A program made the translations under genes and the position numbers. Below, piece after piece: positions 32,832 through 39,769 of a DNA stretch of 42,243 bases. Origin of the DNA: Thermoflexales bacterium (GTDB lineage Bacteria; Chloroflexota; Anaerolineae; Fen-1058); NCBI GenBank assembly GCA_030834825.1, contig JAUQXC010000155.1, positions 1-42,243 of the forward strand, written 5' to 3'. The notes beneath the pieces are model-generated. The model was given only the letters and a program-made list of their open reading frames with translations, was not told the origin of the DNA and did no database searches. The first letter of the stretch is position 1. Every line of letters begins with the position of its first letter.

Positions 32832-33860
32832 ATGCAGAAATATCGCAGTGTACGGCTAACCCGTAAAGGGCCGCCGGAAGTTCTCCAAGTCGTTGAAAGC
32901 GATCTGCGCGAACCGGAACCGGGTGAGGCGCGCATCAAGATTCAAGCTACCGGTGTGGGGCGCACCGATGTCATCATGCGCCGTGGTTACTATCCTTACG
33001 CGCCAAAGATTCCTTTCGTGCCCGGTTATGAAGTGGTGGGCTACGTGGACGCGGTGGGGGCCAACGTCTCACGAGTGGCTATCGGCGATCGCGTCGCGGC
33101 ACTGACGGTTTATGGCGGTTACGCCGAATACCTGTATCGCAGCGCCGACGAACTGGTCCATGTCCCAGCCGCACTCGATGCGGCGGAAGCCGTAACCTTA
33201 ATCCTAAACTATGTGACAGCTTACCAGATGCTGCATCGCTCGGCGAGGGTGCAGGCAGGCCAGAAGGCGCTCATGACGGGCGCCAGCGGCGGCGTGGGTA
33301 CAGCGTTGCTGCAATTGGGTCAATTGGCCGGATTGAAGATGTATGGCACGGCTTCTCAGGGCAAGCATCGTCTTTTGCAAGAGACGAGCGCTACGCCCAT
33401 CGACTATCGCACCCAGGACTTTGTGGAGGTTATCCAGCAGCTGGAACCCGGCGGATTGGATTTTGTCTTTGAGGGCCTGGGCGGCAATTACATTCGACGT
33501 GGCTTTGCGGTACTGCGACGCGGCGGTAAGCTGGTGGCTTACGGTAATTCTGGCTTCAGCACTTTGCTGCGCGATCTGGCACAGGTGCAGCTGGGGCACC
33601 GGCTGCCTAACGGCAAGTCCGGGGAATTCTATGGCATCACGGCGCTCTATCGCAAGGACCGCACCCCCTTCTTCGAGGATCTCCCCATCTTATTTAAACT
33701 GCTGGAAGAAAGAAAACTGAAGCCCATCATCGGCCAGCGGTTTCCTCTCTTGGAAGCCGCCCGGGCGAATGCGCTGCTGGAAAGCGGTCAGGCCTCCGGC
33801 AAGATCGTGTTGTTGGCCCCGGAGCTGTTATCAGCTGGCGCGGGGATGACGCCGCGCTAA
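32832..33860 (+). CDS. MDR family NAD(P)H-dependent oxidoreductase (quinone reductase-like)
   Basis: The protein has 342 residues. An N-terminal GroES-like domain (EPGEARIKIQATGVGRTDVI, PFVPGYEVVGYVDAVG) is followed by a Rossmann domain with the nucleotide motif GASGGVGTALLQLG at about residue 150. The structural and catalytic zinc cysteines of alcohol dehydrogenases are absent, placing it with quinone oxidoreductase-type enzymes. Substrate is unknown. It has a strong ribosome-binding site (GGAGGAGCCAGGAG) and is the last gene of the plus-strand run before a terminator. Its link to mannan metabolism is positional only. Confidence 0.88.
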   Translation: MQKYRSVRLTRKGPPEVLQVVESDLREPEPGEARIKIQATGVGRTDVIMRRGYYPYAPKIPFVPGYEVVGYVDAVGANVSRVAIGDRVAALTVYGGYAEYLYRSADELVHVPAALDAAEAVTLILNYVTAYQMLHRSARVQAGQKALMTGASGGVGTALLQLGQLAGLKMYGTASQGKHRLLQETSATPIDYRTQDFVEVIQQLEPGGLDFVFEGLGGNYIRRGFAVLRRGGKLVAYGNSGFSTLLRDLAQVQLGHRLPNGKSGEFYGITALYRKDRTPFFEDLPILFKLLEERKLKPIIGQRFPLLEAARANALLESGQASGKIVLLAPELLSAGAGMTPR

Positions 33861-33912
33861 GCGAGCAAACAAATCAGTCAGAAAATCGCTGGAAAACAAG
33901 TTTTTTCAAGAG

Positions 33913-33935
33913 GCCGCCGAGGATGGCGGCTTTTT
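33913..33935 (+). terminator. Rho-independent terminator after the MDR gene
   Basis: The 6-bp stem GCCGCC/GGCGGC with loop GAGGAT is followed by TTTTT. It ends the mannan locus 50 bases after the MDR stop codon. Confidence 0.85.
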
Positions 33936-34012
33936 GCTTTATAATATAAGGGTGGCAGTTTGCCGTTGGTGAGCGTGCAACTGCTTAAAACGGTTGCGAT
34001 CGGAAAAGTGGC

Positions 34013-37000
34013 ATGCGCATTCTGCATGGTACGTGGCTGAACGGCGATTATCTTTCCAAAGACAAAGGCTTTGTCCTGTGGGCGGAGTCGAGCGAGACGA
34101 GTGCATCTCGGACGCGCCTGCGCCGGGGTGTGCGCCCGCATCCCTTTGCGCTGCCGGGCAAAGCCCTGCGCACTTTGCTGCTCGACGTGCTGTCGTCGGC
34201 GGAAGTGTTGATGCGCAGCACGACGAAGGACGGCAAGATCGTCGCCCGGCTGCCCTCCACGCTTGAGCGGCCGGTGCCTTCCTCGCCGTTCCTCTTTGAA
34301 GAAGAAACCAAGCACGAGAAACTCAAGTTCAGCCCCTGGCGGATCGAAGCGATCAACATCTCGCCGCATGATGTGCTGGATCTGCTGGCAAATCTGCCGT
34401 CGGAAGAAGAGACGACACCGGGCGTGAAGATCGGCAGCGATTTGCGTTACTGGCAGCGCGCGGGACAACTGGCGCTGGAATTGCTGGCGCAGCAGCGCTT
34501 CGTGCCGGTGCTGCTGGAAGAAGGCGTGCACTACCTGGGCGTGTGGCAGCCCCAGTGGAACAATGCCGATCAGGCGCGGCTGGAAAAACTGACGCAAGTC
34601 TTGCCGTCGATCTGCCGGGCGGTGGGGCGCGATGACCAAGCGGAGATTTTGAACCCGCGCGCGCAGCTCAACAATTTCCTCATGATCACCATCGACGCTT
34701 TTGCGCGCGAGCATGCCGACTTTGGCAAAGCCATCGCCGCGTCCAAAGACCTGCCCGTGGCCGAAGCCTGGTTGGTCGCTTTGCGCAGTGCTGATCCGAT
34801 CGTGCCGGCCTCATTCCCTGCGCTGGTGCACTACCACGATCAATATCGCGCGTGGGCCGAGACTTTTCCCGGTGCGATCGGCGGCGATACCTTCCGCCTG
34901 TGCTTCCGGCTCGATCCGCCTGCAACCGAGGTCGATCCCAATCAAATCTTTGCGCCCCGGCCCACCCGGCGCGATTGGGCGCTGCGCTACTTTTTGCAGG
35001 CCACCGATGATCTGAGCCTGCTCATTCCGGCTGAAACCGTGTGGCGCGAGCGCGGCAGCACACTGAAGTTCCTCAACCGCAAGTTTGATGCGCCGCAGGA
35101 CAGAATGTTGACCGGGTTGGGTCTGGCTTCGCGCATCTTTCCGCCGATTGAGGCAAGTCTGAAGAGCGCGCGCCCGGCGGAATGTACGCTGAACGTCGAG
35201 CAAGCTTACACCTTCATGCGCGAAACGGCGCTGTTGCTGGAAAGCAGCGGTTTCGGTGTGCTGGTCCCCAATGTCAGCGGCAAGCTGGGTGTGCGCGTCA
35301 GTGTGAAACCGAAAGAAACACCCAAGGGCGGTATCCGTATGTTGTCGGCGGAAGCGATCTTCGAGTATGACTGGCAACTCGCGCTGGGCGATGCGCCATT
35401 GTCGGAAGATGAGTTCGATAAGCTCGTCTCGTTGAAAGTGCCGCTGGTGCAGGTGCGCGGTCAGTGGGTGGAACTGCGGCCCGATCAGATCAAACAGGCG
35501 ATCGAGTTTTGGGAGAAGCGCCGCACAGCGGGTGAGGTCCCCTTGTCGGAAGCGCTGCGGATGTCACTGGCGGGAGAAACCACCAGCTCGATCAGCGGTC
35601 TACCGATTAACGAGGTGGCCGTGGAGGGCTGGCTGAACGATCTGCTAAAGCAGCTGGCCAGCGGTGCGAAGATGCAGCCTATTTCCACCCCGCTCGCTTT
35701 TCACGGCACGTTACGGCACTATCAATCCACCGGTCTGGCGTGGCTGGCCTTCTTGCGCCAATGGGGCCTGGGTGCGTGTCTGGCCGACGATATGGGTTTA
35801 GGCAAAACGATTCAAGTGATTGCACTGCTCTTGCACGAGCGCCTCGGCCAAGCGAGACCGCGCCCCGCCTTATTGATTTGTCCTACCTCGGTGGTGGGCA
35901 ACTGGCAGCGCGAATTGGCTCGTTTCGCGCCTGACCTGCGGGTCTTGATTCATCATGGCGCCGCTCGCCAGAAAGACGCGCTGAGCAAACAGGCGGCGCA
36001 GCACGATGTGGTGATCAGCTCCTATGCGCTGCTGCACCGCGACGACAAACTCTTCGGCGGCATCGAATGGAGCGACGTCATCCTCGACGAAGCGCAGAAT
36101 ATTAAGAATCCGTCGACCAAGCAGGCCCAGGCTGCGCGCCGCTTGAAAGCGCAATGGCGTGCGGCATTGACGGGTACACCCGTCGAAAACCGCCTGACGG
36201 AATTGTGGAGCATCTTCCAGTTTTTGAATCCCGGCTATTTGGGTTCGCAGCAGGACTTTCTCGATCGGTTAGCCCGCCCCATCGAGCGCAGCGGGGACGC
36301 CGCGGCGACGAAACAGTTAAAGTCGCTGGTGGGACCGTTCATCCTGCGGCGCGTGAAGACCGATCCGGCAGTGATTAGCGATCTGCCGGCGAAGAATGAG
36401 ATGAAAGTGTACTGCTCGCTGACCAAGGAGCAGGCCACGTTGTATCAGGCCGTGGTGCGTGATTCGCTGCAAAAAATCCAGGAGGCCGAGGGGATCGATC
36501 GGCGCGGTGTGATTCTGGGAACGCTATTGAAATTGAAGCAAGTCTGCAACCATCCCGCGCAGTTCCTGGGTGATGGCAGCGCCTTGACGGGGCGCAGCGG
36601 CAAGTTGACGCGTCTGAGTGAAATGCTGGAGGAGGCGCGCGCGGTGCATGATCGCGTATTAATCTTCACACAATTCGCTGCAATGGGACAATTGCTGCGC
36701 AGCCATCTACAAGACACGTTCGGCGATGAAGTGTTCTTCTTGCACGGCGGCACACCGGCCAAAGCGCGCACCAAAATGGTGCAGGCGTTTCAGGAGGATG
36801 CCCATGGCCCGTTAATCTTCATCCTTTCGATCAAAGCCGGCGGCACGGGCCTGAACCTGACGCGTGCCAATCGTGTCTTTCACTTCGATCGGTGGTGGAA
36901 TCCGGCCGTGGAAAACCAGGCGACCGATCGGGCCTTCCGCATCGGGCAGACCAAGAATGTGCAGGTGCACAAGTTCCTCTGTGCGGGCACGTTCGAAGAA

Positions 37001-37138
37001 AAGATCGACGAGATGATCGAACGCAAGCAGGCATTGGCGGCCACCATCGTCGGTGAGAGCGAAGGTTGGCTGACAGAACTCTCGACGGAGCAGTTGAAGG
37101 ATTTGTTTACGTTGCGGAAAGAAGCCGTTGGTGATTAG
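34013..37138 (+). CDS. SNF2 family DEAD/DEAH-type helicase
   Basis: The protein has 1041 residues. The N-terminal half (1-540) is the bacterial SNF2-associated region with few catalytic marks. The helicase core begins near residue 560 (FHGTLRHYQSTGLAWLAFLR). Motif I is DDMGLGKTIQ with Lys598, motif II is DEAQ (Asp692), motif III is ALTGTPVENRLTELWSIF, and the second lobe contains RVLIFTQFAAMG, FLHGGTPAKAR, LSIKAGGTGLNLTRAN and the arginine-finger region TDRAFRIGQTKNVQVHKFL. Such proteins translocate on double-stranded DNA and remodel bound proteins; in bacteria RapA and DNA-repair or defence roles are known. A SWIM zinc-finger gene follows on the same strand, the usual partner. The Shine-Dalgarno at the ATG is poor. 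Confidence 0.94.
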   Translation: MRILHGTWLNGDYLSKDKGFVLWAESSETSASRTRLRRGVRPHPFALPGKALRTLLLDVLSSAEVLMRSTTKDGKIVARLPSTLERPVPSSPFLFEEETKHEKLKFSPWRIEAINISPHDVLDLLANLPSEEETTPGVKIGSDLRYWQRAGQLALELLAQQRFVPVLLEEGVHYLGVWQPQWNNADQARLEKLTQVLPSICRAVGRDDQAEILNPRAQLNNFLMITIDAFAREHADFGKAIAASKDLPVAEAWLVALRSADPIVPASFPALVHYHDQYRAWAETFPGAIGGDTFRLCFRLDPPATEVDPNQIFAPRPTRRDWALRYFLQATDDLSLLIPAETVWRERGSTLKFLNRKFDAPQDRMLTGLGLASRIFPPIEASLKSARPAECTLNVEQAYTFMRETALLLESSGFGVLVPNVSGKLGVRVSVKPKETPKGGIRMLSAEAIFEYDWQLALGDAPLSEDEFDKLVSLKVPLVQVRGQWVELRPDQIKQAIEFWEKRRTAGEVPLSEALRMSLAGETTSSISGLPINEVAVEGWLNDLLKQLASGAKMQPISTPLAFHGTLRHYQSTGLAWLAFLRQWGLGACLADDMGLGKTIQVIALLLHERLGQARPRPALLICPTSVVGNWQRELARFAPDLRVLIHHGAARQKDALSKQAAQHDVVISSYALLHRDDKLFGGIEWSDVILDEAQNIKNPSTKQAQAARRLKAQWRAALTGTPVENRLTELWSIFQFLNPGYLGSQQDFLDRLARPIERSGDAAATKQLKSLVGPFILRRVKTDPAVISDLPAKNEMKVYCSLTKEQATLYQAVVRDSLQKIQEAEGIDRRGVILGTLLKLKQVCNHPAQFLGDGSALTGRSGKLTRLSEMLEEARAVHDRVLIFTQFAAMGQLLRSHLQDTFGDEVFFLHGGTPAKARTKMVQAFQEDAHGPLIFILSIKAGGTGLNLTRANRVFHFDRWWNPAVENQATDRAFRIGQTKNVQVHKFLCAGTFEEKIDEMIERKQALAATIVGESEGWLTELSTEQLKDLFTLRKEAVGD

Positions 37139-37175
37139 AGTAGTTTCCAGGCTGATTTACGGCACCACCCGCTCT

Positions 37176-37226
37176 CGACGGATGGCACATCCGTCGTTTG
37201 TGCGGCTGGATGTAACCATCCAGCCG
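37176..37226. repeat. Double GGATG/CATCC hairpin element, copy B
   Basis: Two adjacent hairpins: CGACGGATG-GCA-CATCCGTCG (37176-37196) and CGGCTGGATG-TAAC-CATCCAGCCG (37203-37226). The core GGATG, 3-4 bases, CATCC is shared with both hairpins at 10020-10062. It lies 38 bases after the SNF2 stop. Confidence 0.65.
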
Positions 37227-37261
37227 GAGCAGAGTCGTAAACGGAATTGGAATCTGCTCTA

Positions 37262-37353
37262 GAGGTTGGTGCTTAGAAGTTAGCGATTGGAAGTTCGAGG
37301 GTAGATTTCTGACTGGCAACACTCACGCCAACCTCCAACTTCGAACTTCCAAT
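37262..37353. repeat. Inverted, degenerate GAAGTT-type repeat
   Basis: A 13-bp inverted repeat (ATTGGAAGTTCGA at 37286-37298; complement at 37341-37353) and an 8-bp one (GAGGTTGG at 37262; CCAACCTC at 37328) are carried in runs of GAAGTT/GAGGTT-like units facing each other. It occupies the space just upstream of the SWIM gene. Confidence 0.5.
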
Positions 37354-37367
37354 ATCTAGGATCGAAC

Positions 37368-38225
37368 ATGGGTTGGGACTGGTATTTCAAACCAAAGCCG
37401 CGCAAGCCGGCCAACGGCATCAAGGCGCAGAGTAAAAAATTTGGGCAGACGTGGTGGTCGGGCAAGTGGCTGGCCGCGTTGGAGCGGCTGGTGGATCCGG
37501 CGCGCTTGAGCCGGGGCCGTTCGTATGCGCGCAGCGGGCAGGTGTTGAATCTGGATATTCAACCGGGCCGCATTGCGTCGGGCGTGCAGGGCAGCCGCCC
37601 CAGACCGTACAAAGTGAAGATTGAAATTAAGCCGCTATCGGAGAAGGAGTGGAATCGTGTGGCGGATGCGATGGCGCAGCAAGCGATCTTCGCGGCGAAG
37701 CTGCTGGCGGGCGAGATGCCGCAGAACATCGAAGAGGCGTTTGCTGTGGCGAAAGTCACTTTGTTTCCCACCTCACGCGGCGATCTGAAAACCGATTGTT
37801 CGTGTCCCGATTATTCAAATCCGTGCAAGCACATCGCGGCGGTCTATTACCTGCTGGGTGAACAATTTGACAGCGATCCGTTTTTGTTGTTTCGTCTGCG
37901 GGGCAAGACGAAAGATGAAATCATGTTCATGCTGCGGGCGCGGCGCGTGCAGCATGCGATCGCCGAGGAAGAAGACGCCGTGGCCATAACCGAGTTGCCC
38001 GTGGTCGAGGAACCCAGCGAGCCGTTGGTCGTGGACCCCGATCGGTTCTGGCACGGCCCCGGTGAGTTGAGCGATTTCCGCACGACGGTCGCGGCTCCCG
38101 CAATCGATGCCGCACCCATCAAGCGGCTGGGCGCGCCCAAGTTCTGGCAGGGTAAGCAGGATTTTGTCCTGCTGTTGACCAGGGCCTATCAAGCGATCTC
38201 GCAGGCTGTCATCGCAAGCAAGTAA
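37368..38225 (+). CDS. SWIM zinc-finger protein, SNF2 partner
   Basis: The protein has 285 residues. The SWIM motif C-x-C-x6-C-x-H is Cys144, Cys146, Cys153 and His155 in DCSCPDYSNPCKHIAAVYYL. The N-terminus (KKFGQTWWSGKWLAALERLV, then RGRSYARSGQVLNLDIQPGR) is characteristic of the bacterial SWIM proteins that neighbour SNF2 helicases. The C-terminal 90 residues are acidic and Pro-rich, then end in a short helix. SWIM domains bind DNA or proteins; here it probably targets the helicase. The two genes are separated by 229 bases containing repeats, so they may be transcribed together or separately. Confidence 0.92.
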   Translation: MGWDWYFKPKPRKPANGIKAQSKKFGQTWWSGKWLAALERLVDPARLSRGRSYARSGQVLNLDIQPGRIASGVQGSRPRPYKVKIEIKPLSEKEWNRVADAMAQQAIFAAKLLAGEMPQNIEEAFAVAKVTLFPTSRGDLKTDCSCPDYSNPCKHIAAVYYLLGEQFDSDPFLLFRLRGKTKDEIMFMLRARRVQHAIAEEEDAVAITELPVVEEPSEPLVVDPDRFWHGPGELSDFRTTVAAPAIDAAPIKRLGAPKFWQGKQDFVLLLTRAYQAISQAVIASK

Positions 38226-38228
38226 GAA

Positions 38229-38261
38229 AACCTCCCGGAGACTTCAAGCCGCCGGGAGGTT
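38229..38261. terminator. Bidirectional terminator between convergent genes
   Basis: Arms AACCTCCCGG and CCGGGAGGTT (10 bp) flank a 13-base loop. T-rich bases follow on both strands (TTCTTC on plus, TTTTCTT on minus), which suits the convergent SWIM and epimerase genes. Confidence 0.8.
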
Positions 38262-38270
38262 CTTCATGGG

Positions 38271-39239
38271 CTAAGCCGCGACGGTTTGTTTGGCTTTAAC
38301 CTGGGCTTCCACCCACGGATAGGTGAAGCGGATGCCGTCTTCCAGAAAAACCTTGGCCTGCCAGCCCAGCGAATAGATGCGGGCGTTAGAGAAGTTGCGT
38401 GATTGGACGCCGACCGGGCCGGGCACATGTTTGATTGTCAACTTCTTGCCCGATTGTTTGATGACCGCCTCGGCCAGTTCATCCACGCTGACATACTGCG
38501 GGCAACCGATGTTGACCGCGCCATGCAGCTCGGAATGCATGAGCAGGTAGATGCCGTCCACCATGTCGCCCACGTAGGTATAAGATCGAATCGCCGTGCC
38601 GTCGCCCCACACTTCGATGACGCCACCCTCCTCGGCTTCGGCGACCTTGCGGCACATCGCCGCGGGAGCCTTCTCGCGTCCGCCAACCCAGGTTCCTTCC
38701 GGGCCGTAGCAGTTTTGAAAACGCGCGATGCGCACCTGCATGTTGTAGCGGCGTTCGTAGGCCTGTGCCACACGCTCGGAGTACAGCTTTTCCCAGCCAT
38801 ATTCGTTATCGGGGTGGGCGGGTATGGCTTCGTCCTCAGTCATCTCCGGCTCGCCCGGTTTCATATCGCGATAGACGCAGACCGAGGAAGAGAAGAAATA
38901 GCGCGGCACGCCCAGGCGCGCCGCCCAATCGGTCATGTAGATGTTGATCAAGACACTGTTGTGCATGATCTCGGTTTCGGCTGAGTGAATGAACCCCATG
39001 CCGCCCATGTCGGCGGCCAACTGATAAACCTCGTCGAACGTGCCACCGTCCAGGGTCAACGCCGTCTGGCAGTTTTCTTGCAGGCGCAGATCGAGTTGCA
39101 GGAATTCGTTGGCGGCCGTGGGTGACCATTCGTGCGGTTTGATGTCCACGCCGCGGACCCAGTAACCCTCATTTTGCAGTTTCTTCACCAGGTGACCGCC
39201 GATAAAACCGCCGGCGCCACAGACTAATGCTTTCTTCAT
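38271..39239 (-). CDS. GDP-mannose 3,5-epimerase homologue (extended SDR)
   Basis: The protein has 322 residues. The nucleotide-binding motif GAGGFIGGHLV starts at residue 8. Landmarks shared with plant GDP-mannose 3,5-epimerase are ADMGGMGFIHS, the catalytic Cys121 in SSSVCVY, Tyr147/Lys151 (YGWEK), RFQNCYGPEGTWVGGREKAP with Lys190, WGDGTAIRSYTYVGDMVDG and HVPGPVGVQSRNFSNARI. The plant enzyme makes GDP-L-galactose and GDP-L-gulose from GDP-mannose; here the product could feed a surface polysaccharide. GGAGG precedes ATG 39239. An alternative is another sugar-nucleotide epimerase of the same subgroup, but the full motif set argues for GME. Confidence 0.88.
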   Translation of the reverse strand: MKKALVCGAGGFIGGHLVKKLQNEGYWVRGVDIKPHEWSPTAANEFLQLDLRLQENCQTALTLDGGTFDEVYQLAADMGGMGFIHSAETEIMHNSVLINIYMTDWAARLGVPRYFFSSSVCVYRDMKPGEPEMTEDEAIPAHPDNEYGWEKLYSERVAQAYERRYNMQVRIARFQNCYGPEGTWVGGREKAPAAMCRKVAEAEEGGVIEVWGDGTAIRSYTYVGDMVDGIYLLMHSELHGAVNIGCPQYVSVDELAEAVIKQSGKKLTIKHVPGPVGVQSRNFSNARIYSLGWQAKVFLEDGIRFTYPWVEAQVKAKQTVAA

Positions 39240-39329
39240 GACTTGCCTCCGGGCAAAAAATATACTGGAATATTATACCCGAATCGTTCGTAGTACCTTG
39301 CCATCCGATCATCACCGGGCAAGCAAATC

Positions 39330-39380
39330 CCGGGCGAATGGCGCCCGGCGCGTCGCCGGCGCACTGCGCCGGATACGACG
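39330..39380. repeat. GC-rich nested palindromes, REP-like
   Basis: CCGGGCG/CGCCCGG with loop AATGG (39330-39348) is followed by CCGGCGCA-C-TGCGCCGG (39356-39372), itself enclosed by CGTCG/CGACG. It lies about 90 bases upstream of the GDP-mannose epimerase start. No neighbouring gene explains it. Confidence 0.5.
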
Positions 39381-39458
39381 AGGCGACGTGGCCAGCGACG
39401 ACTTGTGAGGGCCGTGGAGCAATTGCCCTGACCCCTTTTCGAGAAACGGTCCTGGGCT

Positions 39459-39464
39459 TATAAT
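39459..39464 (+). promoter_or_regulatory. Candidate -10 box for the methyltransferase leader
   Basis: A perfect TATAAT with only a weak -35 candidate (TTTTCG at a 17-base spacing). It is the best plus-strand start signal before the orphan terminator at 39581 and the methyltransferase gene. Confidence 0.4.
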
Positions 39465-39503
39465 GTGGATGCGAAATCCAGCGCCTAGAAAGAAGATCAA
39501 CCT

Positions 39504-39545
39504 ATGTGTGCAGTCAAACAGATCCTGGCACGGCCACCCTGCTAG
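39504..39545 (+). CDS. Possible 13-residue leader peptide
   Basis: ATG at 39504 encodes MCAVKQILARPPC and then TAG. Only a weak AAGAAG lies upstream. It is reported because it falls between a -10 box and an intrinsic terminator ahead of a resistance-type methyltransferase gene, the usual place of a leader peptide. It could be chance. Confidence 0.25.
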   Translation: MCAVKQILARPPC

Positions 39546-39580
39546 ACCTTTCACTTCATCTCGCTAGTTGTTAACCTCGC

Positions 39581-39599
39581 GGCCCAACGGGCCTTTTTT
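39581..39599 (+). terminator. Orphan intrinsic terminator in the methyltransferase leader
   Basis: GGCCC-AAC-GGGCC followed by six T residues on the plus strand. No plus-strand gene ends within the preceding 1.3 kb, so it either ends a small RNA or attenuates transcription into the methyltransferase gene 170 bases downstream. Confidence 0.75.
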
Positions 39600-39710
39600 G
39601 CGTTTCCCTACTTTCCTTTAGAACCACCACCTGACGATCTGGACGGTGCCTGACGTCGCTGCACCTGGCGCGCCGCGCGATGCCGCGCCGCGTCTGCCCG
39701 CGCGCCTCCA

Positions 39711-39762
39711 CTCCATTCTGTTTCCGTTTCCGTCTCAGCGAAATCGGCACAACAGAATGGAG
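39711..39762 (+). promoter_or_regulatory. Inverted repeat that covers the methyltransferase Shine-Dalgarno
   Basis: Arms CTCCATTCTGTT (39711-39722) and AACAGAATGGAG (39751-39762) are perfectly complementary over 12 bp with a 28-base loop. The right arm contains GGAG of the GGAGG ribosome-binding site (39759-39763) for ATG 39770, so the folded mRNA would hide it. Confidence 0.65.
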
Positions 39763-39769
39763 GATAAAC

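Larger units (their letters stand above)
39240..39769. other. 530-bp region between divergent epimerase and methyltransferase genes
   Basis: This region holds the epimerase promoter region (TATAAT on the minus strand at 39272-39277, poor -35) and GC-rich nested palindromes (39330-39380). On the plus strand it also holds a -10 box (39459), a 13-codon ORF (39504-39545), an orphan terminator (39581-39599) and an SD-sequestering inverted repeat (39711-39762). I see no further gene. Confidence 0.6.

Noticed and set aside
39470-39600. SRP RNA, 6S RNA or tRNA in the methyltransferase leader
   Set aside because: The conserved loops of SRP RNA, the 6S bubble and a T-arm (GGTTC-A) are all absent on inspection.
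39680-39769. In-frame extension of the methyltransferase to ATG 39680
   Set aside because: No Shine-Dalgarno at that ATG. The NpmA-like N-terminus begins at ATG 39770, which has GGAGG at proper spacing.
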